A stretch of 64,000 nt of DNA from Cylindrotheca closterium. Its lineage: Eukaryota; Bacillariophyta; Bacillariophyceae; Bacillariales; Bacillariaceae. Position numbers and translations under genes: made by a program. The notes below the pieces were generated by a model that worked only from the letters and a program-made list of their open reading frames with translations, was not told where the DNA came from and did no database searches. Shown here piece after piece: positions 28,347 through 38,609 of the stretch (positions are counted from its first letter, which is position 1; each line of letters starts with the position of its first letter). Location: the NCBI GenBank assembly GCA_933822405.4, contig CAKOGP040000002.1, positions 64,599 through 128,598 of the forward strand, read 5' to 3'.

Positions 28347-29102
28347 ATGAACGTTGTTAAAAAGTTTGTAGGACGTAAACGGGACGAAGCTTCCGCAAAC
28401 TCGAGAATAAGCAAGAGAGGCGGGCATTGTTATCGTCCATCAAAATTGGTCACATCAACCATCTTTGACAACGACGACATTTTCTCTGCGGTTGCCAATG
28501 CACTAATCTACAAGCATGAAGAAGAGGAACTTTCTGTGAGAGATGCAATCAACGCAACCATCTTTACTTCGACAGAAAGAGAAGCATTTCTGGAATCCAT
28601 TGACCTTCGCAACGCCAACATGTATCTCCATCAAGATGAAGAACTTGAAAATGCAACTCCCGTCGGTGAACTGGCGAAGAAAGTCCGTACTATCTTTAGT
28701 CCGGAATTGCAATCCATGTGGAGAGAAAGCACGCTGGAGAGAGAAGGAGTTTTCGAAAATACCGATCAATACTATGAGAAACCAAGCGCGGAGAGTGGTG
28801 GTGGGAACATTCCGACCCCCTTGAAGACTCCCAAAAATCTGCACCTATCACCTGTTCAAACGTCAGTATCAAAGGGCAATGTACTTAGTGCCAAGAGTAG
28901 TGGTCGTCAACGGCGTCGTTCTTTCTTTCCTGATACTTCTGATCATGCTCGGTGCCGAGCTAGAATTCGCATTGACTTCAAGCTAAGAAACGCGGCTGAC
29001 GCCCAACCCGTAAGCTCATTGCAACTTGACGGTTTCTCCAACCCAGAGCCCCTCCGAGAGTACATCCCACCATCTAGTCCCCTATGTTCAGTGTCGAACT
29101 AG
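28347..29102 (+). CDS. Hypothetical protein, 251 aa
   Basis: Single exon from ATG 28347 (MNVVKKFVGRKRDE). The N-terminal 30 residues are basic. Residues about 35-125 are a predicted folded, acidic helical region (DIFSAVANALIYKHEEEELSV; REAFLESIDLRNANMYLHQDEE). The C-terminal half is Ser/Pro-rich and basic, including SSGRQRRRSFFPD, probably disordered and a candidate phosphorylation or nuclear-localisation region. No known domain. The coding look (base composition and absence of stops over 756 nt) supports a real gene. Confidence 0.6.
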   Translation: MNVVKKFVGRKRDEASANSRISKRGGHCYRPSKLVTSTIFDNDDIFSAVANALIYKHEEEELSVRDAINATIFTSTEREAFLESIDLRNANMYLHQDEELENATPVGELAKKVRTIFSPELQSMWRESTLEREGVFENTDQYYEKPSAESGGGNIPTPLKTPKNLHLSPVQTSVSKGNVLSAKSSGRQRRRSFFPDTSDHARCRARIRIDFKLRNAADAQPVSSLQLDGFSNPEPLREYIPPSSPLCSVSN

Positions 29103-29699
29103 GTTGTGACAAGGGCTAAGAGGGAAAAGGGGAGGGAGCAGACATTGATTTCTATGTACAACTATCAGTGGGAATCAGCGAGAGTTGCTTTGCATGTGAT
29201 AAATCTAAATGAAGACAGTGTGTGTAATCAAGTCTGGGTTGGGGGCACGAGCTTTTATTGGAACGGGGAAATTGGGACGCTATGCTACAAAAGATACTTT
29301 TTGAAACGAAAATAAACTACTGTAAACATGCATTGAATTCGATAATATATCGATGTGGGGATTTTACTATACTACTCGTAAACTCTAGAAAATCAGAAAT
29401 TTTTTAATGATGGCTTGAATGGATGTATCATACGCTTCGCCGGGGCTTTCGATTATGATGCTATGAAGTACTGCTGACGTCAGAGATGAAGCGTGGTGGC
29501 TCACTGCAGTAGCCTAAAACTAGGGATGGTCTTTGAGGGGTCGACCTTTGTCTTCTTCCTTTAATACTATTGTAAGTGTTGATATTTGCATTATTCTTTT
29601 ACACGTTACATTCGCTGCAACTTGATTTCGGCCGCCTCGAAGGCGCACATTTGATGAGAGTGATGGTGTGGTGTATGTGTAGGTTTGAGTGGTTGAAAA
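29103..29699. other. Intergenic region between convergent genes
   Basis: 597 bp. A plus-strand frame (29106-29315) is short and unconvincing. Probably 3' UTRs plus spacer. Confidence 0.4.
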
Positions 29700-31717
29700 C
29701 TATACAACGGCCCCGATTTCTGTGTAGGGATTGTCGCAACCGAGCATCGTGGGATTGTTGCAAGTCAGCACATCTGCAACTGACATCTTTCTAGAAAGGC
29801 CGTGATGAGAGCAAAAGGATCCCTCAAAGTTGTCATATGACGCTGTGTGTCTTCCCATTTGGGCAATCACAAATGGCATGGCAAAGGCTGACAAGAGGTA
29901 GTCCTGACCCCGGGTGAATTTGCGGGGACCCACATAAAGAGGGTTTTCTTCGATTCCAGAGTACTCGCGAATACTCGCTCTACAGTTGGCAGTTGCGTAA
30001 ACAACGTAGGCAATCAGTCCACCATTCACAACATACAGAGAGAAACTATCGAAGAATGATAGAACAGCTCCAGTGGCAGCCTTTGCGGACAGCTGGTCAA
30101 GAACAATGTAATTTGTGAAGCCCCACATGAACAAAATGGAGAGAATGGTTCCCCAGGTGGAGTAAAATCCCTTCTCAGGGACGTTTGCTGGTTTACCTCG
30201 GAAGTCAAATCCCATTCGGGTCATGATTTGAGCCAAGGCAATAGGAGGGCACAAGAAGGAGTATACAACCAATGGATGGGTCTTGCCGTGCTTGAAGATA
30301 TCCATAAGGCCATCACGCCATCTTCCGGAAGGAATTCCAACAGTCTTTTTCTTGATATCCTGCATGGTACTTGTGAATGTTTGGCCACTCTTGACACCAC
30401 CGTCAGGTACAGTTGCCAAGAAACGCTTGTTATGAATCTCAGCTTCGAACATGTAGCCCCCTGGAAGATCAGCTGGGGCAACAACTTCGACTGTAGGAAA
30501 AGTGTTTGGGTTAACCTTGGGTGTTTCCGAAATATGACCAGTGGGAGTGAATGGCGGGACGTAGTCTGCCATTGTTGGTTCGACATATCCCTTTCCTTGT
30601 TTCAAGCTTGCAATGAGGCGTTCGTTCTCCTTCAAGAGCTGTGCAGTATTAGCAGTGTTAGCTGTATGGACGCTCTTGGAAGCAACACTTCTTTCTTCTG
30701 CCTCAGATTGTTGCAGTGCCTTCAACTTGTTTTGGAGCTCAACAACTTGCTTCTTCCAGAATTGAGCCGCTTCTGGTGTCACAGATTCTGCCATTAAAGC
30801 GGATGCCTCTTGAAGTTCGGCCAAGAGTTGTTGTCTGGCCATGCTTTCAGGACTCTCTTCTTCAACTGCAGTAGTTGCACGAGACGTAACACTCCTGACG
30901 TCACTGTTGTCAACACCACGAGGAGTGCTGCGAGTGCTGCGAGAGCTGCGAACGGAAGCCGTGCTTTTTGTTGTATCTGGTGGAATCTGTAGAAGTAGAA
31001 AGAAAATGGTTGATCAGCGTCGTTGTTTGTTGAGAAAACCCGTGTCATTCATATATTGCGTTGTCAACTTACATCGAGCTTAATGGTGGTTCCAATTGGA
31101 GCGAAAAGAATGTTTTGCTCATCCAATCGAGTCATACCAAGCTTGTGGCAGTTTCGGGTCACGGTGTGCATTGGGAGTCTGGAAAATTCGGGCGCTTCCG
31201 CAAGACGGAATCGAAGGGCAGCCACAAAATTCTCTTTGGCATCTTCTGGCATGACACGTTCGATTTCATCCTTCATGTCCTGGGTAACAATGATGTGATC
31301 TGCTCTGTTCTTGAGAGCTTCTTCGAATTTGTCTACAATCAGACTAGCGACAATTTGAAAAGAGTTGTCGCTCTGCATGAAATCCATGGGTTCAGCATTT
31401 CTTCGTGGTGTCTTCTGCGAGGACCCACGGGCAGCAGTGGCTTCGATCACAACTGGCGGCTTCTGTGCGGCCAAGGCTGGGGCCCAGCCTGGAAGATTAC
31501 CGGGAGTGTGACGAATGGGGAGTGAAATGTCATCTCTTGTTCGAATAGTAGAGTGATCGCTTGCCATCAAGGCTGTCGTCCCATCTCGACTTTCGATATC
31601 TTCTCTACCCTCAACATACACGTTGTTTGTAGGTTGAGGTTCTCTGGTAGTCTGTTGGTACTTTGGACTTGCGGCTGCAACATATTGTCCGCTTTGATAT
31701 TGCTGTTTGGTAACCAT
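29700..31717 (-). CDS. PLAC8-like multi-spanning membrane protein, 643 aa
   Basis: Exon 1 is 31073-31717, the intron 30987-31072 (86 bp, GTAAGT and TACAG ends, phase 0), and exon 2 29700-30986. The N-terminal half (about 1-330) is polar. It includes a folded stretch about 115-215 (FQIVASLIVDKFEEALKNR) and a Glu/Lys coiled coil about 265-330 (QFWKKQVVELQNKLKALQQSE). Around residue 385 comes a lipase/PLAC8-associated block (FLATVPDGGVKSGQTF), then WRDGLMDIFKHGKTHPLVVYSFLCPPIALAQIMTRM, the PLAC8 pattern although the CPC motif reads CPP. Two more hydrophobic segments follow (TILSILFMWGFTNYIV; VVNGGLIAYVVYA). PLAC8 proteins act in metal or ion handling or as membrane adaptors; the specific role is unknown. 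Confidence 0.72.
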
Positions 31718-32597
31718 TTTTCTCTCGAAAGCAGGGAGTAAGGAAAGAGGTTCTTGATTGATGAATGTGAGTGATGGTATTTGACAAACAATTTTCCGCG
31801 ATTTTAGACGTTTGGGATCGATGTCTGAATTTTGAGCTCGGCTGGATTACGCATGTAGACCTCAGTATTCAATCGCGGGCCCGACAACTGTGCGACTAGA
31901 AAAATACAACAGACCATATTTCACGTGGGTTTTTCGTAAAACGAGATTGCGCGCGGTCTCCGGCCCGGTCGTATGTTTGATTCATTCGACCGCCCAATCT
32001 CTTTTTTATTAAAAATCGAAATCCCAGATCCTTTCCATCTTGCAGGTTGCACCATACATACACTCTCTGATGAGAATGATGGAATGATGAATAGGTCACC
32101 ATGCCCAAAAGCGAAACGAATATTCACCAACTATAACAGAGCCGAATTCCTCTCTTCAAATCGAGCATGATTTTGCGCTGGGACAGGAGCGAGGAGTCGT
32201 TCTTGTCACCACCACGGTCAGATGCAATCAGGCCAAGGGTCCTTTTAAAGATTCACATCTCACCGCTTCATACAAAAGGTCCATCCTTTTTTATGAAGGT
32301 TGCACTATCATATTTTCTGTTTCCTGAGTGGAATAGCATGGCATTGTTGAGGCCACTTTTGTGAAGAAGCATAAATTCCAGTGACGCTGCACGATTTGGC
32401 GCGCCAAGAACATAGATGACACCAGAAAAGCTCTCACAATTTTCAAACAGCACAACAAAAAGGCAATTTACTCCCAATATCACTAATCATCCGTACATTA
32501 TTAATTCACACATTACCACCAGACGACATTCCCTTTACCTCACAGATTTCATTGAAATCGAATCGAGACCAACACTCAAGATAAAGTTCAGTCACAT
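31718..32597. other. Intergenic region between divergent genes
   Basis: 880 bp, with a GC-rich spot near 31950-31970 (GCGCGCGGTCTCCGGCCCGG). It carries the promoters of the PLAC8-like gene and the helical-repeat gene. No supported frame or RNA gene. Confidence 0.4.
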
Positions 32598-34034
32598 ATG
32601 GCATCCTCCTTCTCCAGCCTTCGTCAGCAAATTGACAACTTTCAGGCTCTACTGACAGCAGCGGCATCTTCCAACAACGTCAGAAATTACGATATTCGAC
32701 ACTGCCTTCGACAAATTCAGGCATGCTTGCTTTCTGAACAAGGAGATATCCTATATGACCAAAGTGACAATGACGAAGTGACCCAAGTTTTGATGACACT
32801 CTTGATTCTCAATGACGAGTACGCAGATCCCATGATTTTGGAGATGGTGAACATCATAACTCAACGGGCCGCAGAATTGATCGCTTACTACGGTCGTGAG
32901 CTGTCGACGCAACAGATTCAAGAGCTCTTGCCGCGAGTCCTCTGCCTGTTACAAACTTCCAACACGGATGAAGTAGTCCATTCCCTCCTGCAATTGTTGA
33001 ACCAGCACCTATCACCACCACGCTTGCAAGAAATCTTTGACGGCAGTGATCTAGATTGTTGGATCACTCTTCAGACCGTCCTCAGTCATCAGCAGAAACA
33101 TCGTTCGGAACCAACGTCCTTTCTATCGCTTTCCATTTTTATAGTGACCCTACTGAATCACTTGGCATCCAATGTTCTTCCACCACAAAAGATAACCTTA
33201 CCAGACTGGATTCAATCGCAAGTAGTGTTGCAGCACGAAAATGCATCGCCTATGGAGGCAAAACAAGTTGTGGGAGAATACCTGGAACTTTTGGAACAGT
33301 TCGGTGTTTTCTTGTTCGAATCGTCCTTGCATTTGCTAGAACAAAGTGCTCACGGAGATTTCGGTTCTGACGAAAATAATAGCAATCAGATGGATATCAA
33401 TACTGTCATGATGACGCTTCAATACTCGACCGTGGCCACGGACTGTGTACAATTGTGCATGCCACGAGACGACGGAAATCCGCCCTTGTTGGCAATGTCC
33501 TTTGGTGGCATCTTGACCTCTCTATGGCAGGCTCTCACGTGCTTTGTGGTACAGAAGCTGGAGAGCGTGGTAATTCCCACTAGCGACAATGCCCAGCAAG
33601 ATCCGGTTCGCCTTCAGATGCAACTTGCAGCTACCGAAGCGCTGTGGCAACTAACGTACATGGCGACTAGCAACGACATTGTTGCTTTGGAGGAGAGTTC
33701 CAGTTCCATGGTGGTGGTGACTATTCTGCGAATGCTTCAATATCCTGAGACATTTTGGACTCTCCAAACCAAAGAGTGGTTGAGCGGACAAGTCTCCAGC
33801 ACTCCCTACAAGGTCTCTCTTCGTCGCGCGTTGCAAGCTACCACACTTTCTCAGGTGTACCATCGGTCTGGTTCCAATGCCCAAGATCATATTGCATCGC
33901 TCCTTCACGAAGTTCTCAATTGTGGAAACGAAAAGATTCAGAACGACGATCCTTGGCAGCCCTTGGTAGAAGAATTGCTTTCCGAACACTTGGCATTGGT
34001 GCAAGGTACTTCAACTCATCAGAATCAAGTCTAG
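32598..34034 (+). CDS. All-helical (HEAT/ARM-like) protein, 478 aa
   Basis: Single exon. The entire protein is predicted helical with repeated hydrophobic patterns (LLPRVLCLLQTSNTDEVVHSLLQLLNQHL; LAATEALWQLTYMATSNDIVALE), which fits a HEAT/armadillo solenoid such as an importin-, exportin- or proteasome-assembly-type scaffold. The GILTSLWQAL and EALWQLTYMA segments resemble such repeats, but no specific family could be named. No signal peptide, membrane span or enzymatic motif. It converges with the FAD monooxygenase gene 95 bp downstream. Confidence 0.65.
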   Translation: MASSFSSLRQQIDNFQALLTAAASSNNVRNYDIRHCLRQIQACLLSEQGDILYDQSDNDEVTQVLMTLLILNDEYADPMILEMVNIITQRAAELIAYYGRELSTQQIQELLPRVLCLLQTSNTDEVVHSLLQLLNQHLSPPRLQEIFDGSDLDCWITLQTVLSHQQKHRSEPTSFLSLSIFIVTLLNHLASNVLPPQKITLPDWIQSQVVLQHENASPMEAKQVVGEYLELLEQFGVFLFESSLHLLEQSAHGDFGSDENNSNQMDINTVMMTLQYSTVATDCVQLCMPRDDGNPPLLAMSFGGILTSLWQALTCFVVQKLESVVIPTSDNAQQDPVRLQMQLAATEALWQLTYMATSNDIVALEESSSSMVVVTILRMLQYPETFWTLQTKEWLSGQVSSTPYKVSLRRALQATTLSQVYHRSGSNAQDHIASLLHEVLNCGNEKIQNDDPWQPLVEELLSEHLALVQGTSTHQNQV

Positions 34035-34129
34035 ATAGTGCTAACATCTTCTAATCTAAAAAAGTTGCATAGTCCAAGAACCAAAATTGTACAATTCATT
34101 CTAGCAACTATACTATTTCTGCTACACTA

Positions 34130-35743
34130 CTATGAATTCCTGGATTTGTTACCATCAAAACTTTGTGGCAGCCCCAACGAGTACTTGGCCACCGCGTTGA
34201 AAATTGGAGTTTTGATGAATCCCGGCGTCAATCGCATTAGTGGTCGAATGACATCTCTCGAAATAAACCCAGCCAAGGTACCCGTCATGGGTTGTCCCAA
34301 GGCTTGGACCATTTCTGTCGCACGCAACAGACAAATCAATCGGTGCAAGCGATTGTCGTGTCGTTCTTTCAGTTCTTGCCGCAACAAAATGGGATCAAAG
34401 GCAAGCGGTTGATAGGGGTGATCCGAACCCGATAGAAGAGATGATTCCAAACAAGTCTTCAGGGCAGCTGCACCTTCCATTCCAACGGTGAATCCTTGCG
34501 CTAAAATGGGATCCACACACATAAACGCGTCCCCAATAAAGATTATAGCGGGTCCATTACCACGAGAGGGAACCGCCTTGCCTAGTATCCGCGTGACAAT
34601 TTCATTGAAGTTGGCCAGGGGCGACATACTGTGGCGATGGGCCAATGCCCGTTCCATGAGAATTTCGTCCGCGGGAGTAGCCCTGACTAGAGTCCCAATG
34701 GGTTCGTGCCATCCTTTGAATTCCTCCAACAGTAGCTCCTTTCTCTTGACAGGATCACTTTCCGAATTGATTTCTTTGTTTTCAATTGTAATGAACCAAA
34801 CATCCCGCTCCTCTCGTTTGTCTGGATTGTCTGGATCGGGATAGGACATTGGCACCGTTGCAAATCGCATACTTTGTCCTTCTCCCCACGTCTGAAAGGA
34901 TGTCTCAAGGTCAACGTCCATCCCACTAACGTTGGCATTCCCCCGAAAGACAGTGTATTCACGGTCTTGGGTCTCGGTGGCAACAACATGACCCGTGGTA
35001 TGCCAATTTTCCTTCACTAGTTCGCCGTGTTGAGGCAAATCCAGAGGGCCTTTCAAGGCATTGGTACCCATCAATCGGGATCGTTCGCAGAGATGTCCTC
35101 CGTATTTCTGTCGAATGGTCGAATTCATACCATCCGCAGCAATTACCAAGTGATAGTCCCTTTCCGAGTCTACAGATTTGTCTCCTAGTTTCAAAGTTGC
35201 TGACCAGGGTTCCGGACTATCTTCGGCGATGGATTTCACTTTGTAATCTGGACCTGAAAGCAAGCGAATGGTATTTTTCGCTTGTTCCACGTCCAGGGCC
35301 TTTCTCAAGGATCCCAGCAAGTCCATTTCCCGAATAAACAACAAATCTGGCTGGCTTCCACCCAGCCGACTCTTTGCCAACCAATGCCCCTTGGGTGTTC
35401 GGTATCCCACATCCCGCAAATAAGATCCATTCTTTTCCAACTCGTCAATTAACAGTTGATGGGACTCTTCTTTGGATTCCACAAAGGGATCCATGGCCGT
35501 ACTCCAAATACCAACTCCAATTTCGCGGCCAGTTTGACTACTAGAACCACCATCAAAGATGTCAATGGGGCCTTCAATGTGACCAGAAGCTACGAGTGGA
35601 GCCAAATGCAAGGCCGAAGACAAGCCTGCGACTCCGCCACCCACAATGGCAATCCGCAAAGATTCACCACCTTTGGTTGTTGAAAAGTAGCGACTCGGCC
35701 AGCCATTCCGTATTCTTCTCACTACTAAAGTTCCGGAAAACAT
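34130..35743 (-). CDS. FAD-dependent monooxygenase, 537 aa, possibly mitochondrial
   Basis: Single exon. The N-terminus (MFSGTLVVRRIRNGWPSRYFST) is basic, Ser/Arg-rich and free of acidic residues, as in mitochondrial presequences. The FAD site is AIVGGGVAGLSSAL (about residue 31). LVIAADGMNSTIRQKYGG is the DG motif of the aromatic-ring hydroxylase/zeaxanthin-epoxidase class, and GDAFMCVDPILAQG matches the GD motif. Members hydroxylate phenols, salicylate-like compounds, kynurenine or ubiquinone precursors. The substrate here is unknown. It is a distant relative of the zeaxanthin epoxidase 11 kb away but lacks plastid targeting, so the two are not recent duplicates. It is divergent from the TPR gene. 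Confidence 0.8.
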   Translation of the reverse strand: MFSGTLVVRRIRNGWPSRYFSTTKGGESLRIAIVGGGVAGLSSALHLAPLVASGHIEGPIDIFDGGSSSQTGREIGVGIWSTAMDPFVESKEESHQLLIDELEKNGSYLRDVGYRTPKGHWLAKSRLGGSQPDLLFIREMDLLGSLRKALDVEQAKNTIRLLSGPDYKVKSIAEDSPEPWSATLKLGDKSVDSERDYHLVIAADGMNSTIRQKYGGHLCERSRLMGTNALKGPLDLPQHGELVKENWHTTGHVVATETQDREYTVFRGNANVSGMDVDLETSFQTWGEGQSMRFATVPMSYPDPDNPDKREERDVWFITIENKEINSESDPVKRKELLLEEFKGWHEPIGTLVRATPADEILMERALAHRHSMSPLANFNEIVTRILGKAVPSRGNGPAIIFIGDAFMCVDPILAQGFTVGMEGAAALKTCLESSLLSGSDHPYQPLAFDPILLRQELKERHDNRLHRLICLLRATEMVQALGQPMTGTLAGFISRDVIRPLMRLTPGFIKTPIFNAVAKYSLGLPQSFDGNKSRNS

Positions 35744-36098
35744 GATGGTACAGCTATCGGTCTCTTCTATCTGATAGTAATATTTTTTTCTTTTCTTGAT
35801 TTACTGACGTGCACCAGGTACCTGCTGTCAAGTGTCAGGGATCTGGTTTTGCTGTTGTTGTGTTCGGTTTGGGTTCTCAGTTTCCATCAACTTGCAAGGT
35901 TCTTTGTTTGGATTCGCCTGCACTGCGTGCGTCCGGTGCCTGTTGTGAGCGGGCTCGTCGGAGTCGAGCTTTCGACCTCTTCGAATCGAAGAAATGACTC
36001 CTGAAAATGGAAAACCGAAAATAACAACAACAAGGAAAGATATTATTCATTGATGTTGTAATCAAAGCGGTGTCATTTCTCTAGGCACCAATATAAAG
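35744..36098. promoter_or_regulatory. Divergent promoter region, with a CAGGTACCTG palindrome
   Basis: 355 bp between the FAD monooxygenase and TPR genes. A perfect 10-bp palindrome, CAGGTACCTG, lies at 35815-35824, about 75 bp upstream of the monooxygenase ATG. Otherwise nothing was recognised. Confidence 0.35.
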
Positions 36099-36778
36099 AT
36101 GCATCCACCGAAAGAAGACGACGGAGAGGGTCGGAAAGTATCGTACGCGTCGGGTAAGTGACAAACACGCATGGTCGACGGGCAGCAAGGAATGAACAGT
36201 ATTCGTCTTTAGGACTGCTTTCTCACGGGTTCTCATCTTCCTTTCTAGATTATCTGTCTTTATCTGATGACGAGCTGTCTTTGTCAGAGTTCGATTTTAA
36301 AGTTGACGAAGAAAATTCGTTAGGCAATGACCAGCTCGACGATGATGGACCTGATCAGGCATCCACGACAGTGCATGCTTACCACAACATTGCTCTTGCT
36401 TTTGTGGAACAAGACAAGCCGGACCAAGCAATAGCGGTGTACAAAAAGGCGCTGAAGATTCAATCAACAGCACTTGGACCTGATCAAATAGACACCTCGG
36501 CCGAAACGGCGGAAATTTACTACAACATGGCACGAGCATATGCGAAACAAGGGAAAGGCGAGAAAGCCAAGGCACTCTTCCAAAGGGCGTTTTCTATCTA
36601 CTGTAGAACTCTTGGACCGCATCATCCGTCTACAGTAAAGACCAAGGAGCTTATGGAATGGATGCGACAGGAGGATGCCGAAGATCAAACGAGCGAATCG
36701 GCGAGTAAGGAGGGGAAAACTACGAAGAGACGGAAGGAACGACCAAGGTCCCATGATTCCGATTGTATGATTTCTTGA
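36099..36778 (+). CDS. TPR protein with polybasic tail and CaaX box, 194 aa
   Basis: Exon 1 is 36099-36153 (MHPPKEDDGEGRK), the intron 36154-36248 (95 bp, GTAAGT and TCTAG ends, phase 1), and exon 2 36249-36778. The unspliced frame that starts at 36158 reads intron sequence and was rejected. Residues about 60-145 contain two to three kinesin-light-chain-type TPRs (AYHNIALAFVEQDKPDQAIAVYKKAL; IYYNMARAYAKQGKGEKAKALFQRAF), as in NB-ARC/FEM-type signalling scaffolds. The tail is basic (TTKRRKERPRS) and ends in CMIS, a CaaX box with Ser at X, predicting farnesylation and membrane binding. No catalytic domain. The lipid anchor is an inference from the last four residues. Confidence 0.75.
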
Positions 36779-37141
36779 CGTTGTCAAATCCCGAACAAAT
36801 TCGAATCAAGCACACATGATCTAGTACTACAAGAGCAATATGACCACAATCGATTGACGCACTTGGTCAGTTGCAGAATGGCATTGAAACTCCATATTTT
36901 GCTTCCCTGTGCAAGTTGGCATATCCCTTGGTGCAAACATATTTTAAAAGACAAAGGTGGCGCTTACACTCCGCTTATTAGCGACATGTAGGCAACGTTA
37001 GGGTGTGTCTGCTTGTTGTGGCAAAGATTGTCTGCTGACTGGTGTGGAGCGAATACGATTGTGTTTGCCTAAGTGGAACCTTCATATTTTAGTGGGCAAC
37101 GATCTCTTCACTGATACGAACATAGTCAGAGTCATATGCAA
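36779..37141. other. Intergenic region, nothing recognised
   Basis: 363 bp, AT-rich, downstream of the TPR gene. No frame or RNA gene supported. Confidence 0.4.
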
Positions 37142-37423
37142 TCATAGCATTACGTTTGCGTTATGAACTGTTGCTCCTCTTGACTCACTATACAGCGTCA
37201 GAAATCGCTTGGCAATTTCACCTTGGTCATGAATGAGATTCGGTTTCAATTGCTTGGTATTTTTCAGCTTCCTTTGCAAGAGTTGTTTGCCCATCGCAAT
37301 GGCAAAGATTTGATTAGAGCTGTTCCTGAGCCAGCTTAGCTCGCCACTTGGGACATCAATTGGGCTCCAAAGGTCGATTTTATGGCGATTCTTCTCATTT
37401 GATTGCAACAGCACAGTGACCAT
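37142..37423 (-). CDS. Doubtful small ORF, up to 93 aa
   Basis: A minus-strand frame whose first ATG is 37423 (MVTVLLQSNEKNRH); the frame is open upstream from a TTG at 37465. It is basic with short helices (SNQIFAIAMGKQLLQRKLKN; GEIAKRFLTLYSES). It may be a small gene or the last exon of a gene that starts inside the NEP1 promoter; no splice site was found. No family recognised. It overlaps nothing else. Confidence 0.3.
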   Translation of the reverse strand: MVTVLLQSNEKNRHKIDLWSPIDVPSGELSWLRNSSNQIFAIAMGKQLLQRKLKNTKQLKPNLIHDQGEIAKRFLTLYSESRGATVHNANVML

Positions 37424-37564
37424 TGTTCGCAAAACCTGGTCGTCGTCCGTCAACTCGAAAGCCAACCAAAACTGACTTCACATCATAGTTCGAACAAAAT
37501 CACGCAGCAAACATTCATTCGTCCATTTCTCGTACTGTACCAACAATCCACACAAATCGTCAAC

Positions 37565-38368
37565 ATGTCGTCTAGCTCCGAAGAATCAGGGTCCGAAGAA
37601 GAAACCACTCAACAGCCTCCCAATAAAAAGGCCAAGACAAGCTTCCTCGCTAGTCAACCTTTGGAAGCCGCCACACAACAAACTGTCGACACATCCAAGA
37701 TAAAGCATGGCAAACAACCTATCATTGTCTTGCTTGATCAAGCGACTTTGGAGACAGTAAAAAACCGCCGGGGCATTTACGAATTGCTCAATTGCGACGA
37801 CCACCGCGAAATCTGCAAAAAGAAACTGAAAAAGAATCCTAACGATTTCCGTCCAGATATTTTGCACCAAGAATTGTTGGCCTTGTTGGACTCGCCTCTG
37901 AACAAAGCGGGCATGTTGAAGATATACATCCATACCGCCACGAAAGTTTTGATTGAAGTCAATCCTTCCATTCGGATTCCCCGTACGTACAAGCGATTTG
38001 CCGGGTTGATGGTCCAACTCTTGCACAAGATGAAAATTAAGGCCGCCAACGAATCTACCGCTTTGTTGAAGGTAATCAAGAATCCCTTTTCCCAACATTT
38101 GCCCGCTGGAACCCGCTGTTATGGATTTTCCTGTCAGGGCACACTGTACAGTCCCATTCAACTTGCCAAGGCATTGGTCCCCCTTGAGCCATCCGACAAC
38201 GCGCCACCTACTTGTCTCGTAATTGGTGCCATGAGTACGGGGCATATTACCATTGAAGATCACCCATATATCGAAAAGATGGTGAGCATTAGTTCATACC
38301 CACTAAGTGGGGCGTCGGCTCTTTCACGGGTTTGTGGGGGAATTGAACATCACTGGAATATTGTATAA
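37565..38368 (+). CDS. EMG1: 18S rRNA pseudouridine N1-methyltransferase NEP1/EMG1, 267 aa
   Basis: SPOUT-fold methyltransferase that modifies a pseudouridine in 18S rRNA and is needed for small-subunit assembly in the nucleolus. The frame continues 5' of the ATG, but MSSSSEESGS (37565) is the first methionine with a typical acidic Ser-rich N-terminus. The domain shows the family blocks: IIVLLDQATLETVKNRRGIYELLN, FRPDILHQELLALLDSPLNKAG, the core VLIEVNPSIRIPRTYKRFAGLMVQLLHK and the SPOUT knot (PTCLVIGAMSTGHITIED). The length is near the yeast protein (252 aa). Confidence 0.95.
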   Translation: MSSSSEESGSEEETTQQPPNKKAKTSFLASQPLEAATQQTVDTSKIKHGKQPIIVLLDQATLETVKNRRGIYELLNCDDHREICKKKLKKNPNDFRPDILHQELLALLDSPLNKAGMLKIYIHTATKVLIEVNPSIRIPRTYKRFAGLMVQLLHKMKIKAANESTALLKVIKNPFSQHLPAGTRCYGFSCQGTLYSPIQLAKALVPLEPSDNAPPTCLVIGAMSTGHITIEDHPYIEKMVSISSYPLSGASALSRVCGGIEHHWNIV

Positions 38369-38609
38369 ACGTGTCTATTTTACATCAGAACTGACGTAGT
38401 AATAATAGGGATGAGTGAGAAATATGATGACGAAGTTCATTGTGGTAGGGGTATAACGCTAGAATTCATCAATCAACATCATTGAAGCGGAGGTGATCGT
38501 CTATTAAAATGTAGCGATTGTGCTTTTTCTGCACCACTAAGTAAGTACCCAACCCAAATAAGAACCGAAACAAAACAAGGAGTGAACGAGTCGTTGATAA
38601 GATATCGAT

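Noticed and set aside
36158..36778. Unspliced start at 36158 for the TPR protein
   Set aside because: It reads through a GTAAGT...TCTAG intron; the spliced model with MHPPKEDD fits better.
37586..38263. Minus-strand frame of 225 codons
   Set aside because: Antisense to NEP1/EMG1, whose motifs are certain.
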